Below, in pieces: positions 40,666 through 49,978 of a DNA stretch of 64,000 bases. The notes beneath the pieces were generated by a model, which saw nothing but the letters and a program-made list of their open reading frames with translations, was not told the DNA's origin and ran no database searches. Position 1 is the first letter of the stretch; every line of letters starts with the position of its first letter. Source of the DNA: Pseudodesulfovibrio aespoeensis Aspo-2 (GTDB lineage Bacteria > Desulfobacterota > Desulfovibrionia > Desulfovibrionales > Desulfovibrionaceae); contig NC_014844.1 in the NCBI RefSeq assembly GCF_000176915.2, positions 2,356,001 to 2,420,000 on the forward strand, given 5' to 3'. The position numbers were made by a program, and so were the translations under genes.

Positions 40666-41457
40666 ATGGCTTACGTTACTATGAAGCAGATGCTGGAGAC
40701 CGGCGTCCACTTCGGCCACCAGACCCGCCGTTGGAACCCCAAAATGCGCCCGTTCATCTTCGGCGCACGCAACGGCATCCACATCATGGACCTGCAGCAG
40801 ACCGTCAAGATGTTTGCCACGGCCCACGATTTCATCGTCAACACCGCTGCCAAGGGCGGCAAGGTGCTGTTCATCGGCACCAAGCGCCAGGCCCAGGAGG
40901 CAGTCACCCAGGAAGCCCAGCGCGCAGGGATGTTCTACGTCACCCACCGCTGGATGGGCGGCACCCTGACCAACTTCCAGACCATCAAGAAGTCCATCGA
41001 CCGCCTCAAGACCCTTGAGCAGATGTTTGAGGACGGTTCCATCTCCCGCTACACCAAGAAGGAAGCCGTGGGCATGAACCGCGAGGTCAAGAAGCTCAAC
41101 CTCGCCCTGGGCGGCATCAAGGACATGAACGACGCGCCCAAGGCCGCCTTTGTCATTGATCCCAAGCGCGAGCACATCGCCATCATGGAATGCCGCAAGC
41201 TCGGCATCCCGGTTGTGGCCGTAGTCGACTCCAACTGCGATCCCGACATGGTCGACTACATCATCCCCGGCAACGACGACGCCATCCGCGCCATCAAGCT
41301 GTTCGCCGCCCACATGGCCGATGCCTGCCTCGAAGGCGCCGCCATGCAGAAGGATTTTTCCAAGGGCCCGGACGAGTCCAAGCCCGCTCCCAAAGCTGAA
41401 ACCGCAACCGAAGAAAAAGCCGAGGCTTTTGCCGAGGCCGCTGCCGAGGAGAAGTAA
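40666..41457 (+). CDS. rpsB: 30S ribosomal protein S2
   Basis: 263 residues with CCCAGGAG upstream. S2 binds the 30S head-body junction and recruits S1. The conserved [22 protein letters not shown] and LPxxxxVVDSN-like [14 protein letters not shown] segments are present. The C-terminal 30 residues are a variable Ala/Glu/Lys-rich tail. It begins the rpsB-tsf-pyrH-frr-uppS-cdsA-dxr-rseP string, an order conserved in many bacteria; tsf follows after 2 bp. No confident promoter was identified in the 151 bp upstream. Confidence 0.97.
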   Translation: MAYVTMKQMLETGVHFGHQTRRWNPKMRPFIFGARNGIHIMDLQQTVKMFATAHDFIVNTAAKGGKVLFIGTKRQAQEAVTQEAQRAGMFYVTHRWMGGTLTNFQTIKKSIDRLKTLEQMFEDGSISRYTKKEAVGMNREVKKLNLALGGIKDMNDAPKAAFVIDPKREHIAIMECRKLGIPVVAVVDSNCDPDMVDYIIPGNDDAIRAIKLFAAHMADACLEGAAMQKDFSKGPDESKPAPKAETATEEKAEAFAEAAAEEK

Positions 41458-41459
41458 GC

Positions 41460-42290
41460 ATGGGTATTACCGCATCCCAGGTCAAGGAACTGCGCGAGAA
41501 GACCGGCGCAGGCATGATGGACTGCAAGAAGGCGCTGGTCGAATCCGGCGGCGACGAGGAAAAGGCCGTCATGTACCTGCGCGAGAAGGGCTTGTCCAAG
41601 GCTGCCAAAAAGGCCGGACGCGCCACCTCCGAGGGTCTGGTCACTCCCTACGTCTCTGCCGACGGCAAGACCGTGGTCCTCTCCGAGCTCATGTGCGAGA
41701 CCGACTTCGTGGCCAAGAACGAGGACTTCCAGTCCTTTGCCCAGGCCCTGTCCAAGAAGATCGCCGGGCTTGGCGTGACCACCGGCACGGCGGCAGATCT
41801 GCCCGCCGAGGTGGCCGACGTGACCGACCTCATCGCCAAGCTGGGCGAGAACATGGGCGTGGGCCGTTTCGCCAAGGTCGCCACCGACGGCGTGATCGGC
41901 GTCTACATCCACTCCAACAACAAGCTCGGCACCATGGTCGAGCTCAAGGGTTCTGCCGACGAGGCGCTGGCCAAGGACATAGCCATGCATGTCGCGGCCA
42001 TGAACCCCGCCTGCATCAGCCCCAAGGAATTGTCCCAGGACACCCTGGACAAGGAAAAGGAACTGTACACCAAGCAGGCCCTGGACGAGGGCAAGCCCGC
42101 CGCCATCGCCGAGAAGATCGTCATGGGCCGCCTGACCAAGTTCTACAAGGAAGTGTGTCTGCTTGAGCAGGTCTTCATCAAGGACGACAAGAAAGCCATC
42201 AAGGACCTGCTCGGCAAGGCCGAGATCGCAAGCTTCCACCGATTGGCGCTAGGCGAAGGCGCAGCCAAAAACGCCGACAGCGACGACTAA
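41460..42290 (+). CDS. tsf: Elongation factor Ts
   Basis: 276 residues. EF-Ts exchanges GDP for GTP on EF-Tu. The N-terminal VKELREKTGAGMMDCKKAL signature and the TDFVAKNEDF segment (core contact) are conserved. Ends 8 bp before a strong terminator, so pyrH downstream probably depends on read-through or its own promoter. Two bases separate it from rpsB. Confidence 0.97.
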   Translation: MGITASQVKELREKTGAGMMDCKKALVESGGDEEKAVMYLREKGLSKAAKKAGRATSEGLVTPYVSADGKTVVLSELMCETDFVAKNEDFQSFAQALSKKIAGLGVTTGTAADLPAEVADVTDLIAKLGENMGVGRFAKVATDGVIGVYIHSNNKLGTMVELKGSADEALAKDIAMHVAAMNPACISPKELSQDTLDKEKELYTKQALDEGKPAAIAEKIVMGRLTKFYKEVCLLEQVFIKDDKKAIKDLLGKAEIASFHRLALGEGAAKNADSDD

Positions 42291-42297
42291 AAAAATG

Positions 42298-42326
42298 AAA
42301 ACGGGCCGCACGGCCCGTTTTTTTTG
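42298..42326 (+). terminator. Rho-independent terminator after tsf
   Basis: 11-bp stem (42298-42308 with 42311-42321) extended by a run of T residues to 42325. It lies 7 bp past the tsf stop and separates the translation genes from pyrH. Confidence 0.85.
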
Positions 42327-42392
42327 ATCGCAAAACATGGTATCGCCTGTGGGCGAGTGCATCTAAGATCACGCAAAGACCTTGAGGTGAAA

Positions 42393-43115
42393 ATGGACAA
42401 CGTGCGGTATTCGCGGATATTGCTGAAACTCAGCGGCGAGGCCCTGGCCGGGGAACAGAAATTCGGCATCGAACCCGAGGCCATCGGCCAGTTCGCCAAA
42501 GAGATCGCCGAGGTGGCGGCCACCGGGCTTCAGGTGGCCCTGGTCATCGGCGGCGGCAACATCTTCCGGGGCATGGCCGCCAGCGCCAAGGGCATGGAAC
42601 GGGCGCAGGCCGACTACATGGGCATGCTGGCCACGGTCATGAACGCCCTGGCCGTGCAGGACGCCCTGGAAAAGAACGGTTGCAGCACCCGCGTCATGAC
42701 CGCCTTCAGCATGGCCGAGGTGGCCGAGCCCTATATCCGCAGGCGCGCCATCAGGCATCTGGAAAAGGGCCGCGTGGTCATCTGCGCGGCAGGCACCGGC
42801 AACCCCTACTTCACCACCGACAGCGCGGCTGCCCTGCGGGCGCTGGAACTCAAGTGCGACGCCATCTTCAAGGCCACCAAGGTGGACGGCGTGTACGACA
42901 AGGACCCCGCCAAATTCCCCGATGCCGTCAGATACGAAACCGTCACCTATCTGGAAACCCTGGAAAAGCGGCTGGGGGTCATGGACTCCACGGCCATCTC
43001 CATGGCACGTGACAACAACCTGCCGATCATCGTCTTCAACCTGTACAAGGAAGGCAACATCCGCAAGGCTGCCAACGGCGAAACCATAGGAACGACCGTC
43101 CAAGGAGGAAACTGA
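42393..43115 (+). CDS. pyrH: Uridylate kinase
   Basis: 240 residues from ATG 42393 with CTTGAGGTG upstream; an earlier ATG at 42324 falls in the terminator. UMP kinase phosphorylates UMP and is feedback-controlled by UTP. Amino-acid kinase motifs: [22 protein letters not shown], and [11 protein letters not shown]. The family-typical [12 protein letters not shown] is intact. frr follows after 1 bp. Confidence 0.96.
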   Translation: MDNVRYSRILLKLSGEALAGEQKFGIEPEAIGQFAKEIAEVAATGLQVALVIGGGNIFRGMAASAKGMERAQADYMGMLATVMNALAVQDALEKNGCSTRVMTAFSMAEVAEPYIRRRAIRHLEKGRVVICAAGTGNPYFTTDSAAALRALELKCDAIFKATKVDGVYDKDPAKFPDAVRYETVTYLETLEKRLGVMDSTAISMARDNNLPIIVFNLYKEGNIRKAANGETIGTTVQGGN

Positions 43116-43116
43116 T

Positions 43117-43671
43117 ATGCAATCCGTGCTCAATGATGGCAAGAAACGCATGGCCGGAGCCATAAGCGCCCTGGAGAAAGACTTCTCCAAGCTGCGCACC
43201 GGGCGCGCCACCACGGCCCTGGTCGACACCATAGTGGTCGATTACTACGGCACGCCGACGCCCATCAACCAGCTGTCCTCGGTCTCCGTGCCCGATGCCA
43301 AGAGCATCACCATCCAGCCCTGGGACAGGGGCGCCTTCGGCGCGGTGGAAAAAGCCATCCAGACCTCGGACCTGGGACTCAACCCGGTCAACGACGGCAA
43401 GATCATCCGCATCTCCATCCCGCCCCTGACCGAGGAGCGGCGCAAAGAGCTGGTCAAGGTCGCCAAGAAATACACCGAGGAATGCAAGATCGCCATCCGC
43501 AACGTCCGCCGCGACCTGAACGACAGCCTGAAAAAGCTGGAAAAGGACAAGGCGATCAGCGAGGATGAGCTCAAGAAGGGCGAGGCCGACGTGCAGAAGC
43601 TGACCGACGACTTCGTCAAGCAGAGCGAAGGCGTGCTGGTGGCCAAGGAAAAAGAAATCCTGGAAATCTAA
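43117..43671 (+). CDS. frr: Ribosome recycling factor
   Basis: 184 residues, normal for RRF, which with EF-G splits the terminated 70S ribosome. Typical segments: [14 protein letters not shown], and the C-terminal LTDDFVKQ helix. AAGGAGGAAACTGAT precedes the start. It continues the pyrH-frr pairing conserved across bacteria. Confidence 0.96.
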   Translation: MQSVLNDGKKRMAGAISALEKDFSKLRTGRATTALVDTIVVDYYGTPTPINQLSSVSVPDAKSITIQPWDRGAFGAVEKAIQTSDLGLNPVNDGKIIRISIPPLTEERRKELVKVAKKYTEECKIAIRNVRRDLNDSLKKLEKDKAISEDELKKGEADVQKLTDDFVKQSEGVLVAKEKEILEI

Positions 43672-43683
43672 GGACATCCTCTT

Positions 43684-44394
43684 TTGCAAAGTATCACGGC
43701 ACCCACCCATGTCGCCATCATAATGGACGGCAACGGCAGGTGGGCCAAACAGCGCGGGTTGCCTCGGACCGAGGGCCACAAGGCCGGCACCGAGGCGGCC
43801 CGCGCCGTTGTCACCCGCTGTCGCGAGCTGGGCGTGAAGCACCTGACGCTCTACACCTTTTCCAAGGAGAACTGGGCGCGGCCCAAGGACGAGGTGCGCA
43901 CCCTCTTCGACCTGCTGACGACCTTTCTGACCCGCGAGGAATCGAGCCTCAAAAAGCAGTCCATCCGGCTCAGGGTGCTGGGCGAGATCGACGACATGCC
44001 CATGGCCGTGCGCCAGACATTGAAGCACGTCATGCGCCAGACCGCCAAATGCGAGGCCATGACCCTCAACCTCGCGCTCAACTATTCGGGCCGCGATGAG
44101 ATCCTGCGGGCCGCCAGGGCCTTGGTCGCCAAAGGCACGGCCCCGGACGCCATCACCGAAGAAGCCTTTGCCGCCGAGCTGTGGACCGCGGGCCAGCCCG
44201 ACCCGGACCTGATCATCCGCACCAGCGGCGAGATGCGCCTCTCCAACTACCTGCTTTTCCAGTGCGCGTACTCCGAGTTCTACTTCACCGACATCTACTG
44301 GCCGGATTTCACCCCCGACGAATTGGACAAGGCCTTGGTCGAGCTGGCCGGACGACGGCGCAGGTTCGGCATGACAGACGAGCAGCTTGCCTAG
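43684..44394 (+). CDS. uppS: Undecaprenyl diphosphate synthase (di-trans,poly-cis)
   Basis: 236 residues from a TTG start (AAGGAC 9 bases upstream). UppS condenses IPP with farnesyl diphosphate to make the C55 lipid carrier for peptidoglycan and polysaccharides. Key motif HVAIIMDGNGRWA (D15 binds Mg), TLYTFSKENW and the C-terminal DLIIRTSGEMRLSN are all present. A TTG start would lower its output relative to neighbours. Confidence 0.95.
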   Translation: MQSITAPTHVAIIMDGNGRWAKQRGLPRTEGHKAGTEAARAVVTRCRELGVKHLTLYTFSKENWARPKDEVRTLFDLLTTFLTREESSLKKQSIRLRVLGEIDDMPMAVRQTLKHVMRQTAKCEAMTLNLALNYSGRDEILRAARALVAKGTAPDAITEEAFAAELWTAGQPDPDLIIRTSGEMRLSNYLLFQCAYSEFYFTDIYWPDFTPDELDKALVELAGRRRRFGMTDEQLA

Positions 44395-44500
44395 CCGCAG
44401 CGCAGCCCGTGTTGCGCATATTGCCCCCGCCCGGCAAATAGCGTACACAATTGGCACTCGCCACTACCGCGAAATCACATAGAAAGCGCTGAAATCACGT

Positions 44501-45301
44501 ATGGACATCTCACTGCATCAAAAAAGGGTCGCCACCGCCGTGGGCCTCGCCGCCATCCCGGCCCTGGCCCTCGTCTTCCAGGGATGGGTCCTGTTCGTGG
44601 TCCTGGCCCTGTTCTGCACGTTCACCCTCTGGGAATTCTACGACATGTTCAGCCCGCTGCCAGGAGTCGGGACCGTCAAATCCCTGGGCGCGGTCTTCAC
44701 CTTCCTGCTCCTTGGCGCCTATGCCGCCGATGCGCCGCAGCACATGCTCATGATCTTTGTCGCCGCCTTCTGGGCCGCGGCCATCCTGTTCCTCGTCCGT
44801 TTCACCAGGGATGCCACGGCCTCCTTCAAGCCGGGCATGGTTCTCCTGGCCGGGCTGGTCTACATCCCGCTCAATCTCCATTTCTTCCTCTCCTTCTCCC
44901 GCCACGAGATCCTGCTGGTCATCGGGGCCGCCGCCATCTCCGACACCGCCGCCTTTTACAGCGGCACCCTGTGGGGGAAAAAGAAAATCTGGCCCAAGGT
45001 CAGCCCCAAGAAATCCTGGGTCGGGAGCCTGGGCGGCCTGACCGCCTGCATGCTCGCCACCACCGGTTTTGGCATGGCCTTTGGCCTCGGCGCCCCCTGG
45101 CAGTGGCTGCTGCTTGGCGCGGCCCTCAACGTGGCCGCCCAGATGGGCGACTTTTTCGAGTCCGCCCTCAAACGCTCGTTGCACATCAAGGACTCCAGCT
45201 CCATCCTGCCCGGCCACGGCGGGCTGCTCGACCGCATCGACAGCCTGCTCCTGGTGGTGCCGACCTACGGCCTGATCCGCACCGTGCACGCCTTTTTCTA
45301 G
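44501..45301 (+). CDS. cdsA: Phosphatidate cytidylyltransferase
   Basis: 266 residues with six to eight predicted membrane helices. CdsA makes CDP-diacylglycerol from CTP and phosphatidic acid, the branch point of phospholipid synthesis. The signature near the C-terminus is KRSLHIKDSSSILPGHGGLL, with the DRID diad. The 106 bp before it hold no clear ribosome site beyond GAAAGCGC, so the start is tentative. It lies between uppS and dxr as in many bacteria. Confidence 0.95.
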   Translation: MDISLHQKRVATAVGLAAIPALALVFQGWVLFVVLALFCTFTLWEFYDMFSPLPGVGTVKSLGAVFTFLLLGAYAADAPQHMLMIFVAAFWAAAILFLVRFTRDATASFKPGMVLLAGLVYIPLNLHFFLSFSRHEILLVIGAAAISDTAAFYSGTLWGKKKIWPKVSPKKSWVGSLGGLTACMLATTGFGMAFGLGAPWQWLLLGAALNVAAQMGDFFESALKRSLHIKDSSSILPGHGGLLDRIDSLLLVVPTYGLIRTVHAFF

Positions 45302-45319
45302 CCGCAACCCCGGAACCTC

Positions 45320-46564
45320 GTGAAAACATACATCTCCCCATGGCCGCAAAGCGCATCCCTGCCGGACTTCCCGCGCCGGGTCGCGGTGCTCGGCGCCACA
45401 GGCTCCATCGGCGCCAGCGCCCTCAAGGTCATGGCCCGGCACCCGGACCTGTTCAGGGTCACGGCCCTGGCCGGCGGGCGCAACGGCACCCTGCTGGCCG
45501 AGCAGTGCGCCCGGCTCAAACCCCGCATCGTCGGCGTGCTTGACGAGCAGACCCGGCGCGACTTCCTGGCCCGACTGCCAGCCGGATACGCGCCCGAGGT
45601 GCTGGTCGGGCCGGAGGCGTTCACCGCCCTGGCCTCCCTTGACGACGTTGATGTCGTGCTCTCAAGCATTGTGGGCGCGGCAGGCTTTGCGCCGACCCTG
45701 GCCGCTGCCCGCGCGGGCAGGATGATCTGCCTGGCCAACAAGGAGTCCCTGGTCCTTGGCGGCCACATCATCCGCTCCGCCTGCCACGCCTCGGGCGCGG
45801 TGATCCTGCCCGTGGACTCCGAACACAACGCCCTGTTCCAGGGGCTCATGGGCCACGGCAGCGACGACGAGATCGCCCGGCTCATCCTGACCGCCTCGGG
45901 CGGCCCCTTCAGGGGGTGCGACGCCTCCGCTCTCAAGGGCGTCACCCGCGAGCAGGCCCTGGCCCATCCCAACTGGAGCATGGGCGCGAAAATTTCCATC
46001 GACTCGGCCACGCTCATGAACAAGGGGCTTGAGGTCATCGAGGCCTGCCACCTGTACGGCCTGCCTGTGAGCATGGTCCATGTGGTGGTCCACCCCCAGT
46101 CCATCATCCACTCCCTGGTGGAGTATGTGGACGGCTCCCAACTGGCCCATCTGGGCATGCCCGACATGCAGGTGCCCATTGCCCACTGCCTCGCCTTCCC
46201 CCGCCGCATCGAGGTGGACGTGCCCCGGCTCGATCTGGCCCGCGTGGGCAGCCTGACCTTCGAGGAGCCGGACCTGGCCGCCTTCCCCTGCCTCAGGCTG
46301 GCGCGCGAGGCATTTGATGCCGGACCGAGCCACCCGGTGGTGCTCAACGCGGCCAACGAGGTGGCTGTGGCCGCGTTCCTGGACGGACGCATGGGGTTTG
46401 CCGACATCCCTGCCACCATCGGCAACGCCCTTGACCGCCACCAGCCCATGGACGTATCCACCCCGGAGGCCGTGCTCGGCCTGGACCGGGCCGTCCGGGA
46501 GGAAATCCGCCACGCCCTCTGGCCTGACGCGGATTCATGCTTATCTCTTTCAAAGCCGCGATAA
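45320..46564 (+). CDS. dxr: 1-deoxy-D-xylulose-5-phosphate reductoisomerase
   Basis: 414 residues from a GTG start at 45320. Dxr makes 2-C-methyl-D-erythritol 4-phosphate in the non-mevalonate isoprenoid pathway and is the target of fosmidomycin. NADPH motif VAVLGATGSIG near residue 20; metal and substrate motifs ANKESLVLGG and VDSEHNALFQ; the serine/lysine segment WSMGAKISIDSATLMNKGLE. Slightly long at the N-terminus. It follows cdsA by 18 bp. Confidence 0.96.
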   Translation: MKTYISPWPQSASLPDFPRRVAVLGATGSIGASALKVMARHPDLFRVTALAGGRNGTLLAEQCARLKPRIVGVLDEQTRRDFLARLPAGYAPEVLVGPEAFTALASLDDVDVVLSSIVGAAGFAPTLAAARAGRMICLANKESLVLGGHIIRSACHASGAVILPVDSEHNALFQGLMGHGSDDEIARLILTASGGPFRGCDASALKGVTREQALAHPNWSMGAKISIDSATLMNKGLEVIEACHLYGLPVSMVHVVVHPQSIIHSLVEYVDGSQLAHLGMPDMQVPIAHCLAFPRRIEVDVPRLDLARVGSLTFEEPDLAAFPCLRLAREAFDAGPSHPVVLNAANEVAVAAFLDGRMGFADIPATIGNALDRHQPMDVSTPEAVLGLDRAVREEIRHALWPDADSCLSLSKPR

Positions 46565-46594
46565 CACAACAGCGGGCGGCCGCATGAGGATTCT

Positions 46595-47653
46595 ATGCTG
46601 ACAAGCGCAATAGCCATCGTCCTGGCCCTGGGCGGCCTGATCTTCTTCCACGAACTCGGCCACTTCGCCGTGGCCCGGCTGTTCGGCATGGGCGTTCGGT
46701 CCTTTTCCCTGGGCTTTGGCCCCCGGCTGGCCGGGTTTCGGTCAGGTGCCACGGAGTACAAGCTTTCGGCCATCCCGCTTGGCGGCTACGTCCAGCTGGC
46801 CGGAGAACAGGGCGAAGAGGAAGAGGACTTCCCGGACGACCAGCTCTTTTCCAAACGGCCCCCCTGGCAGCGGCTGTGCGTGGTGGCCGCCGGTCCCATC
46901 TTCAATTTCCTGCTCGCCTTCCTCATCTACTGGTTCCTGGCCCTGGCCCAGGGCCAGGGAGTGGTCATGCCCACGGTGGGCGAGGTCATGCCAGACAGCC
47001 CGGCCCTTGCCGCCGGCCTCAAGAAGAACGACCGGATCATCAGCATTGACGGCAAGCCCATTGATTCGTGGTCTGAAATGGTCGAGACCATCCGGGCTGG
47101 CAACGACACCTCCCTGCGCTTTGTGGTGCAGCGCGGCGACGAGTCGCTGAGCCTGGACGTGACCCCAAAGGTGAACACAGTCAAGAACCTGTTCGGCGAG
47201 GAAGTGACCGTGCCCATGGTCGGCATCGGCCAGGGCGGGGTCATCGAATACCGGCCCGTGGACGGCGTGGGGGCGCAGATCGCCCTGGTCCACACCTGGA
47301 CCATGTCCACGGTGGTGGTCAAGGGGTTCGTCAGCATCATCGAGCGGCTCATTCCGGTGGAGTCCATCGGCGGCCCCATCATGCTCGCCCAGATGGTCCA
47401 CAACAGCGCCCAGTCCGGGTTCTACGACCTGCTGGCCATGGTGGCCATCATCTCCATCAACCTGGCCATCATCAACCTGCTGCCCATCCCGGTGCTCGAC
47501 GGCGGACACATCGTCTATTTCCTGCTGGAAATGATCTTCCGCCGCCCCATCAGCGACCGTTGGAAGGCGGCAGCCACCCGCGTCGGCATCCTCATCCTGC
47601 TGATGCTCATGAGTCTGGCCATTTTCAATGACGTTCGCCGCCTGCTCTCATAA
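46595..47653 (+). CDS. rseP: RIP metalloprotease RseP (site-2 protease)
   Basis: 352 residues, a membrane-embedded zinc protease that cuts anti-sigma factors and signal-peptide remnants. HELGH at residues 19-23 is the zinc motif. One PDZ domain is visible (around 120-190; GLKKNDRIISIDGKPI), where E. coli RseP has two. The C-terminal membrane motif NLLPIPVLDGGH carries the third ligand. It overlaps tsaB by 26 bp. Confidence 0.95.
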   Translation: MLTSAIAIVLALGGLIFFHELGHFAVARLFGMGVRSFSLGFGPRLAGFRSGATEYKLSAIPLGGYVQLAGEQGEEEEDFPDDQLFSKRPPWQRLCVVAAGPIFNFLLAFLIYWFLALAQGQGVVMPTVGEVMPDSPALAAGLKKNDRIISIDGKPIDSWSEMVETIRAGNDTSLRFVVQRGDESLSLDVTPKVNTVKNLFGEEVTVPMVGIGQGGVIEYRPVDGVGAQIALVHTWTMSTVVVKGFVSIIERLIPVESIGGPIMLAQMVHNSAQSGFYDLLAMVAIISINLAIINLLPIPVLDGGHIVYFLLEMIFRRPISDRWKAAATRVGILILLMLMSLAIFNDVRRLLS

Positions 47654-48425
47654 GCCGCACGGCCTGACCCTGGCCATGGCCGGGGCCGAACAGCGCCTCC
47701 AGTTCGTCCTGGGAGAGCCGACAGCGGACGGATGGGTTCTGCTCGCCTCCCGCGAGTGGACCGTGCCGGGGCAGTCGCTGCGCTTCCTGGTGCCGGGCCT
47801 CAAGGAGACGCTGGACGGATTCGGCATCACCGCCCAGACCATCGACCGCATCGCCTGCGTGCGCGGCCCTGGAAGCTTCACCGGGTTGCGCCTGCTCCTG
47901 GCCGCTGCCCAGGGCATGAGCGCGGGCACGGGCGCGCAGTTGGCCGGGATCGACTACCTGCCCCTGCTGGCCGCAGGCCCCGGCCCGCTCCTCGACACCG
48001 CGCTCCACGTCCTGACCTATGCCCGGCGCGGACTGGTCTACCTCCAGAGCTTTGACGCCCCTTCCCTTGCCCCGCTCTCGCCCCTGTCCTCCTGCACCCT
48101 GGCCGAGGCGGCGCAGCGCATGGCCTCCCTGGGCAACACGGCCCACCTCATGGGCAGCGGATTGCGCAGGAATCCGGATTTCTTCGCCAGCCTCGTGGCC
48201 GAAACCCCAGGCTTCAGCCTGCTCCCGGCCCGATGGGACACCCCCTCCTGCGATCAACTCCTCGACGCGGCCCAAACAGCCCGCTACCAGACCGACCCCT
48301 TGGAACCGGCCTATGTGCGGCCTTCGGACGCCGAGACCAACCTGCCTCAGCTCGCCCGGAAACGCGGCCTCGACCCGGACGAGATGGACCAGCGACTCAA
48401 GACGCTCAGACAGAAACAAGCCTGA
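47628..48425 (+). CDS. tsaB: tRNA threonylcarbamoyladenosine biosynthesis protein TsaB
   Basis: 265 residues. TsaB is the partner of TsaD in t6A37 tRNA modification. Motif ACVRGPGSFTGLRLLLAAAQ near residue 80 identifies the family. It begins inside the rseP gene (overlap 47628-47653). Some divergence in the last 100 residues (a Pro/Leu-rich stretch) is typical of the family tail. It ends convergent to dnaA. Confidence 0.9.
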   Translation: MTFAACSHKPHGLTLAMAGAEQRLQFVLGEPTADGWVLLASREWTVPGQSLRFLVPGLKETLDGFGITAQTIDRIACVRGPGSFTGLRLLLAAAQGMSAGTGAQLAGIDYLPLLAAGPGPLLDTALHVLTYARRGLVYLQSFDAPSLAPLSPLSSCTLAEAAQRMASLGNTAHLMGSGLRRNPDFFASLVAETPGFSLLPARWDTPSCDQLLDAAQTARYQTDPLEPAYVRPSDAETNLPQLARKRGLDPDEMDQRLKTLRQKQA

Positions 48426-48506
48426 CCACCTGATTTCACAGCCACCTGACAGGATTGAAGCACGAGACCCGCCGCCCCGGAGGGTGGCTTCGCCATTGCC
48501 TGCGCC

Positions 48507-48560
48507 CAAAAAAATCTCCCGGACGCTCTCTGAGCAGCTGCGTCAGAGGGCGTCCGGGAG
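48507..48560 (-). terminator. Rho-independent terminator after dnaA
   Basis: 18-bp stem (48516-48533 with 48543-48560, one G-U pair, 9-base loop) that on the minus strand runs into a T-run (48507-48515 as A-run on the plus strand). It lies about 60 bp past the dnaA stop. It may also end the convergent tsaB transcripts, but on the plus strand no T-run follows. Confidence 0.8.
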
Positions 48561-48589
48561 CGTCCAGAAGCGTCCGGATGCGTCCGGAA
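48550..48589. repeat. Four tandem 10-bp repeats
   Basis: Consecutive units start at 48550, 48560, 48570 and 48580, consensus GCGTCCGGAN; unit 2 differs at one internal base (GCGTCCAGAA). The first unit is part of the right arm of the dnaA terminator. The 10-bp period equals about one helical turn. Confidence 0.8.
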
Positions 48590-48622
48590 GGACATGCGGG
48601 GGCGGAAAGCGGCCCGCAGGGA

Positions 48623-49978
48623 TTACGGAGTGAGGCGGTCGGCGGTCTGCTCGATCTGGCGGCCCAGAGGGGTCTGAAGCGATATCTCGCGCTCCACCTT
48701 GGTGATGCCCTTGAGCACGGTGGAATGCCTGCGTCCGAGCTTGTCGCCGATGTCCTTGAGGGAGAGCTCGGTATGCTTGCGAGCCAGATAAAAGGCGGTG
48801 TTGCGGGCCAGGACCACCTGCCGCTTGCGGCTCTTGGATTTCAGTTCGTCCTCTGACAAATCGTAGCTCTTGCAGATGAATTCGACGATGTTGAAGAAAT
48901 CCGGGGCGGAGTTGTAAACTGCGTAGTTGTCGAGCACTTCCCAGGCCAGGTTCAGGGTCACGGCCCGGTTGAGCAGTCGCGCCTTGAGGACCAGGTTGCT
49001 CAGGCAGCTCTCAAGCTGGCGGATATCCGTGGTGATCCGCTCGGCCAGCAGTTCGGAGACCTCCACCGGGACCGACACCTGGAGCTTGCGCGCCTTTTCG
49101 AGGACGATGCGGCGGCGGGTCTCAAGATCCGGACGGTTGATATGGGCCAGGAACCCGGAGCAGAACCGGGAGACAAGACGGTTGTCCACGCCGGAGAATT
49201 CCTTGGGCATGAAGGAACTGGTCAGGAGCACCTTGCACCCGCGCTCGCGCAGGGCCGTGAGGGTGCATAGCAGCTCCTCCTGCATCTTCTCCTTGCCCTG
49301 AAAGAAGTGGACGTCCTCAAGGAGCAACACATCGAGATTCTCGCGGAACTGCGCCTTGAACACGTCCACCTGCCGGGATTTGATGGCCAGCACCATGCGG
49401 GTGGCGAAATCCTCGGACGACAGACAGGCGACTTTGAGGTTTTTCCGATTGGCCGCCCGGCACAACTGGTTGCCCACCGAGTGGAGCAGGTGCGTCTTGC
49501 CCAGGCCGGGGCCGGAACTCAAAAAGAGGTGATCCGAGGAAAAGGCGCTGTCGCACAGGCTCTTGCTGGCCGCGCAGGCCAGTTCGTTGGACGGGCCGAC
49601 CACGAAGTCGTCAAAGGAGAAGCGCCAGTTGTGGACCGGGATCGGTCGCGGTCCCTCGACAATGGGCAGCCCCAGGTGGGTGGCCCGCGGCTCTGCGGCC
49701 ACGGCTCTGCCAACCGGGGCAACCGGTTTGGCCGCCTTTTCCAGGTTCGCCACGATGGTGATCTTCGGATCGCCGCCCATGACCTCGGCAGCGGCCTCCC
49801 GTATGACCTGGAGCAAACGGTCGCGCACCCAGTTGGCCACAAAGTCGTTGGGGGCGCTCAAGGTCAGCCTGCCGCCCTCGACAACGCCGTCGAGCGGTTT
49901 GATCCACACGGCGAACAATCCGGGGTTGAGACTCTTTTCAAGAGAAGTACGTATTTGCATCCAGGCAGCTTTCATCAT
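48623..49978 (-). CDS. dnaA: Chromosomal replication initiator protein DnaA
   Basis: 451 residues taking the first of two adjacent ATG codons at 49978; the frame is open beyond, but DnaA N-terminal homology begins with WMQIRTSLEKSLNPGLFAVWIKPL. DnaA binds oriC boxes and, with ATP, opens the duplex. Domain I: FAVWIKPL. Domain III AAA+: Walker A GPGLGKTHLL near 155, Walker B LLLEDVHFF (canonical LLIDDIQF), arginine-finger region RLVSRFCSGF. Domain IV HTH: LSLKDIGDKLGRRHSTVLKGI. dnaN and gyrB are not beside it; tsaB and thyX are. It may be a second dnaA paralogue rather than the primary one. Confidence 0.9.
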   Translation of the reverse strand: MMKAAWMQIRTSLEKSLNPGLFAVWIKPLDGVVEGGRLTLSAPNDFVANWVRDRLLQVIREAAAEVMGGDPKITIVANLEKAAKPVAPVGRAVAAEPRATHLGLPIVEGPRPIPVHNWRFSFDDFVVGPSNELACAASKSLCDSAFSSDHLFLSSGPGLGKTHLLHSVGNQLCRAANRKNLKVACLSSEDFATRMVLAIKSRQVDVFKAQFRENLDVLLLEDVHFFQGKEKMQEELLCTLTALRERGCKVLLTSSFMPKEFSGVDNRLVSRFCSGFLAHINRPDLETRRRIVLEKARKLQVSVPVEVSELLAERITTDIRQLESCLSNLVLKARLLNRAVTLNLAWEVLDNYAVYNSAPDFFNIVEFICKSYDLSEDELKSKSRKRQVVLARNTAFYLARKHTELSLKDIGDKLGRRHSTVLKGITKVEREISLQTPLGRQIEQTADRLTP

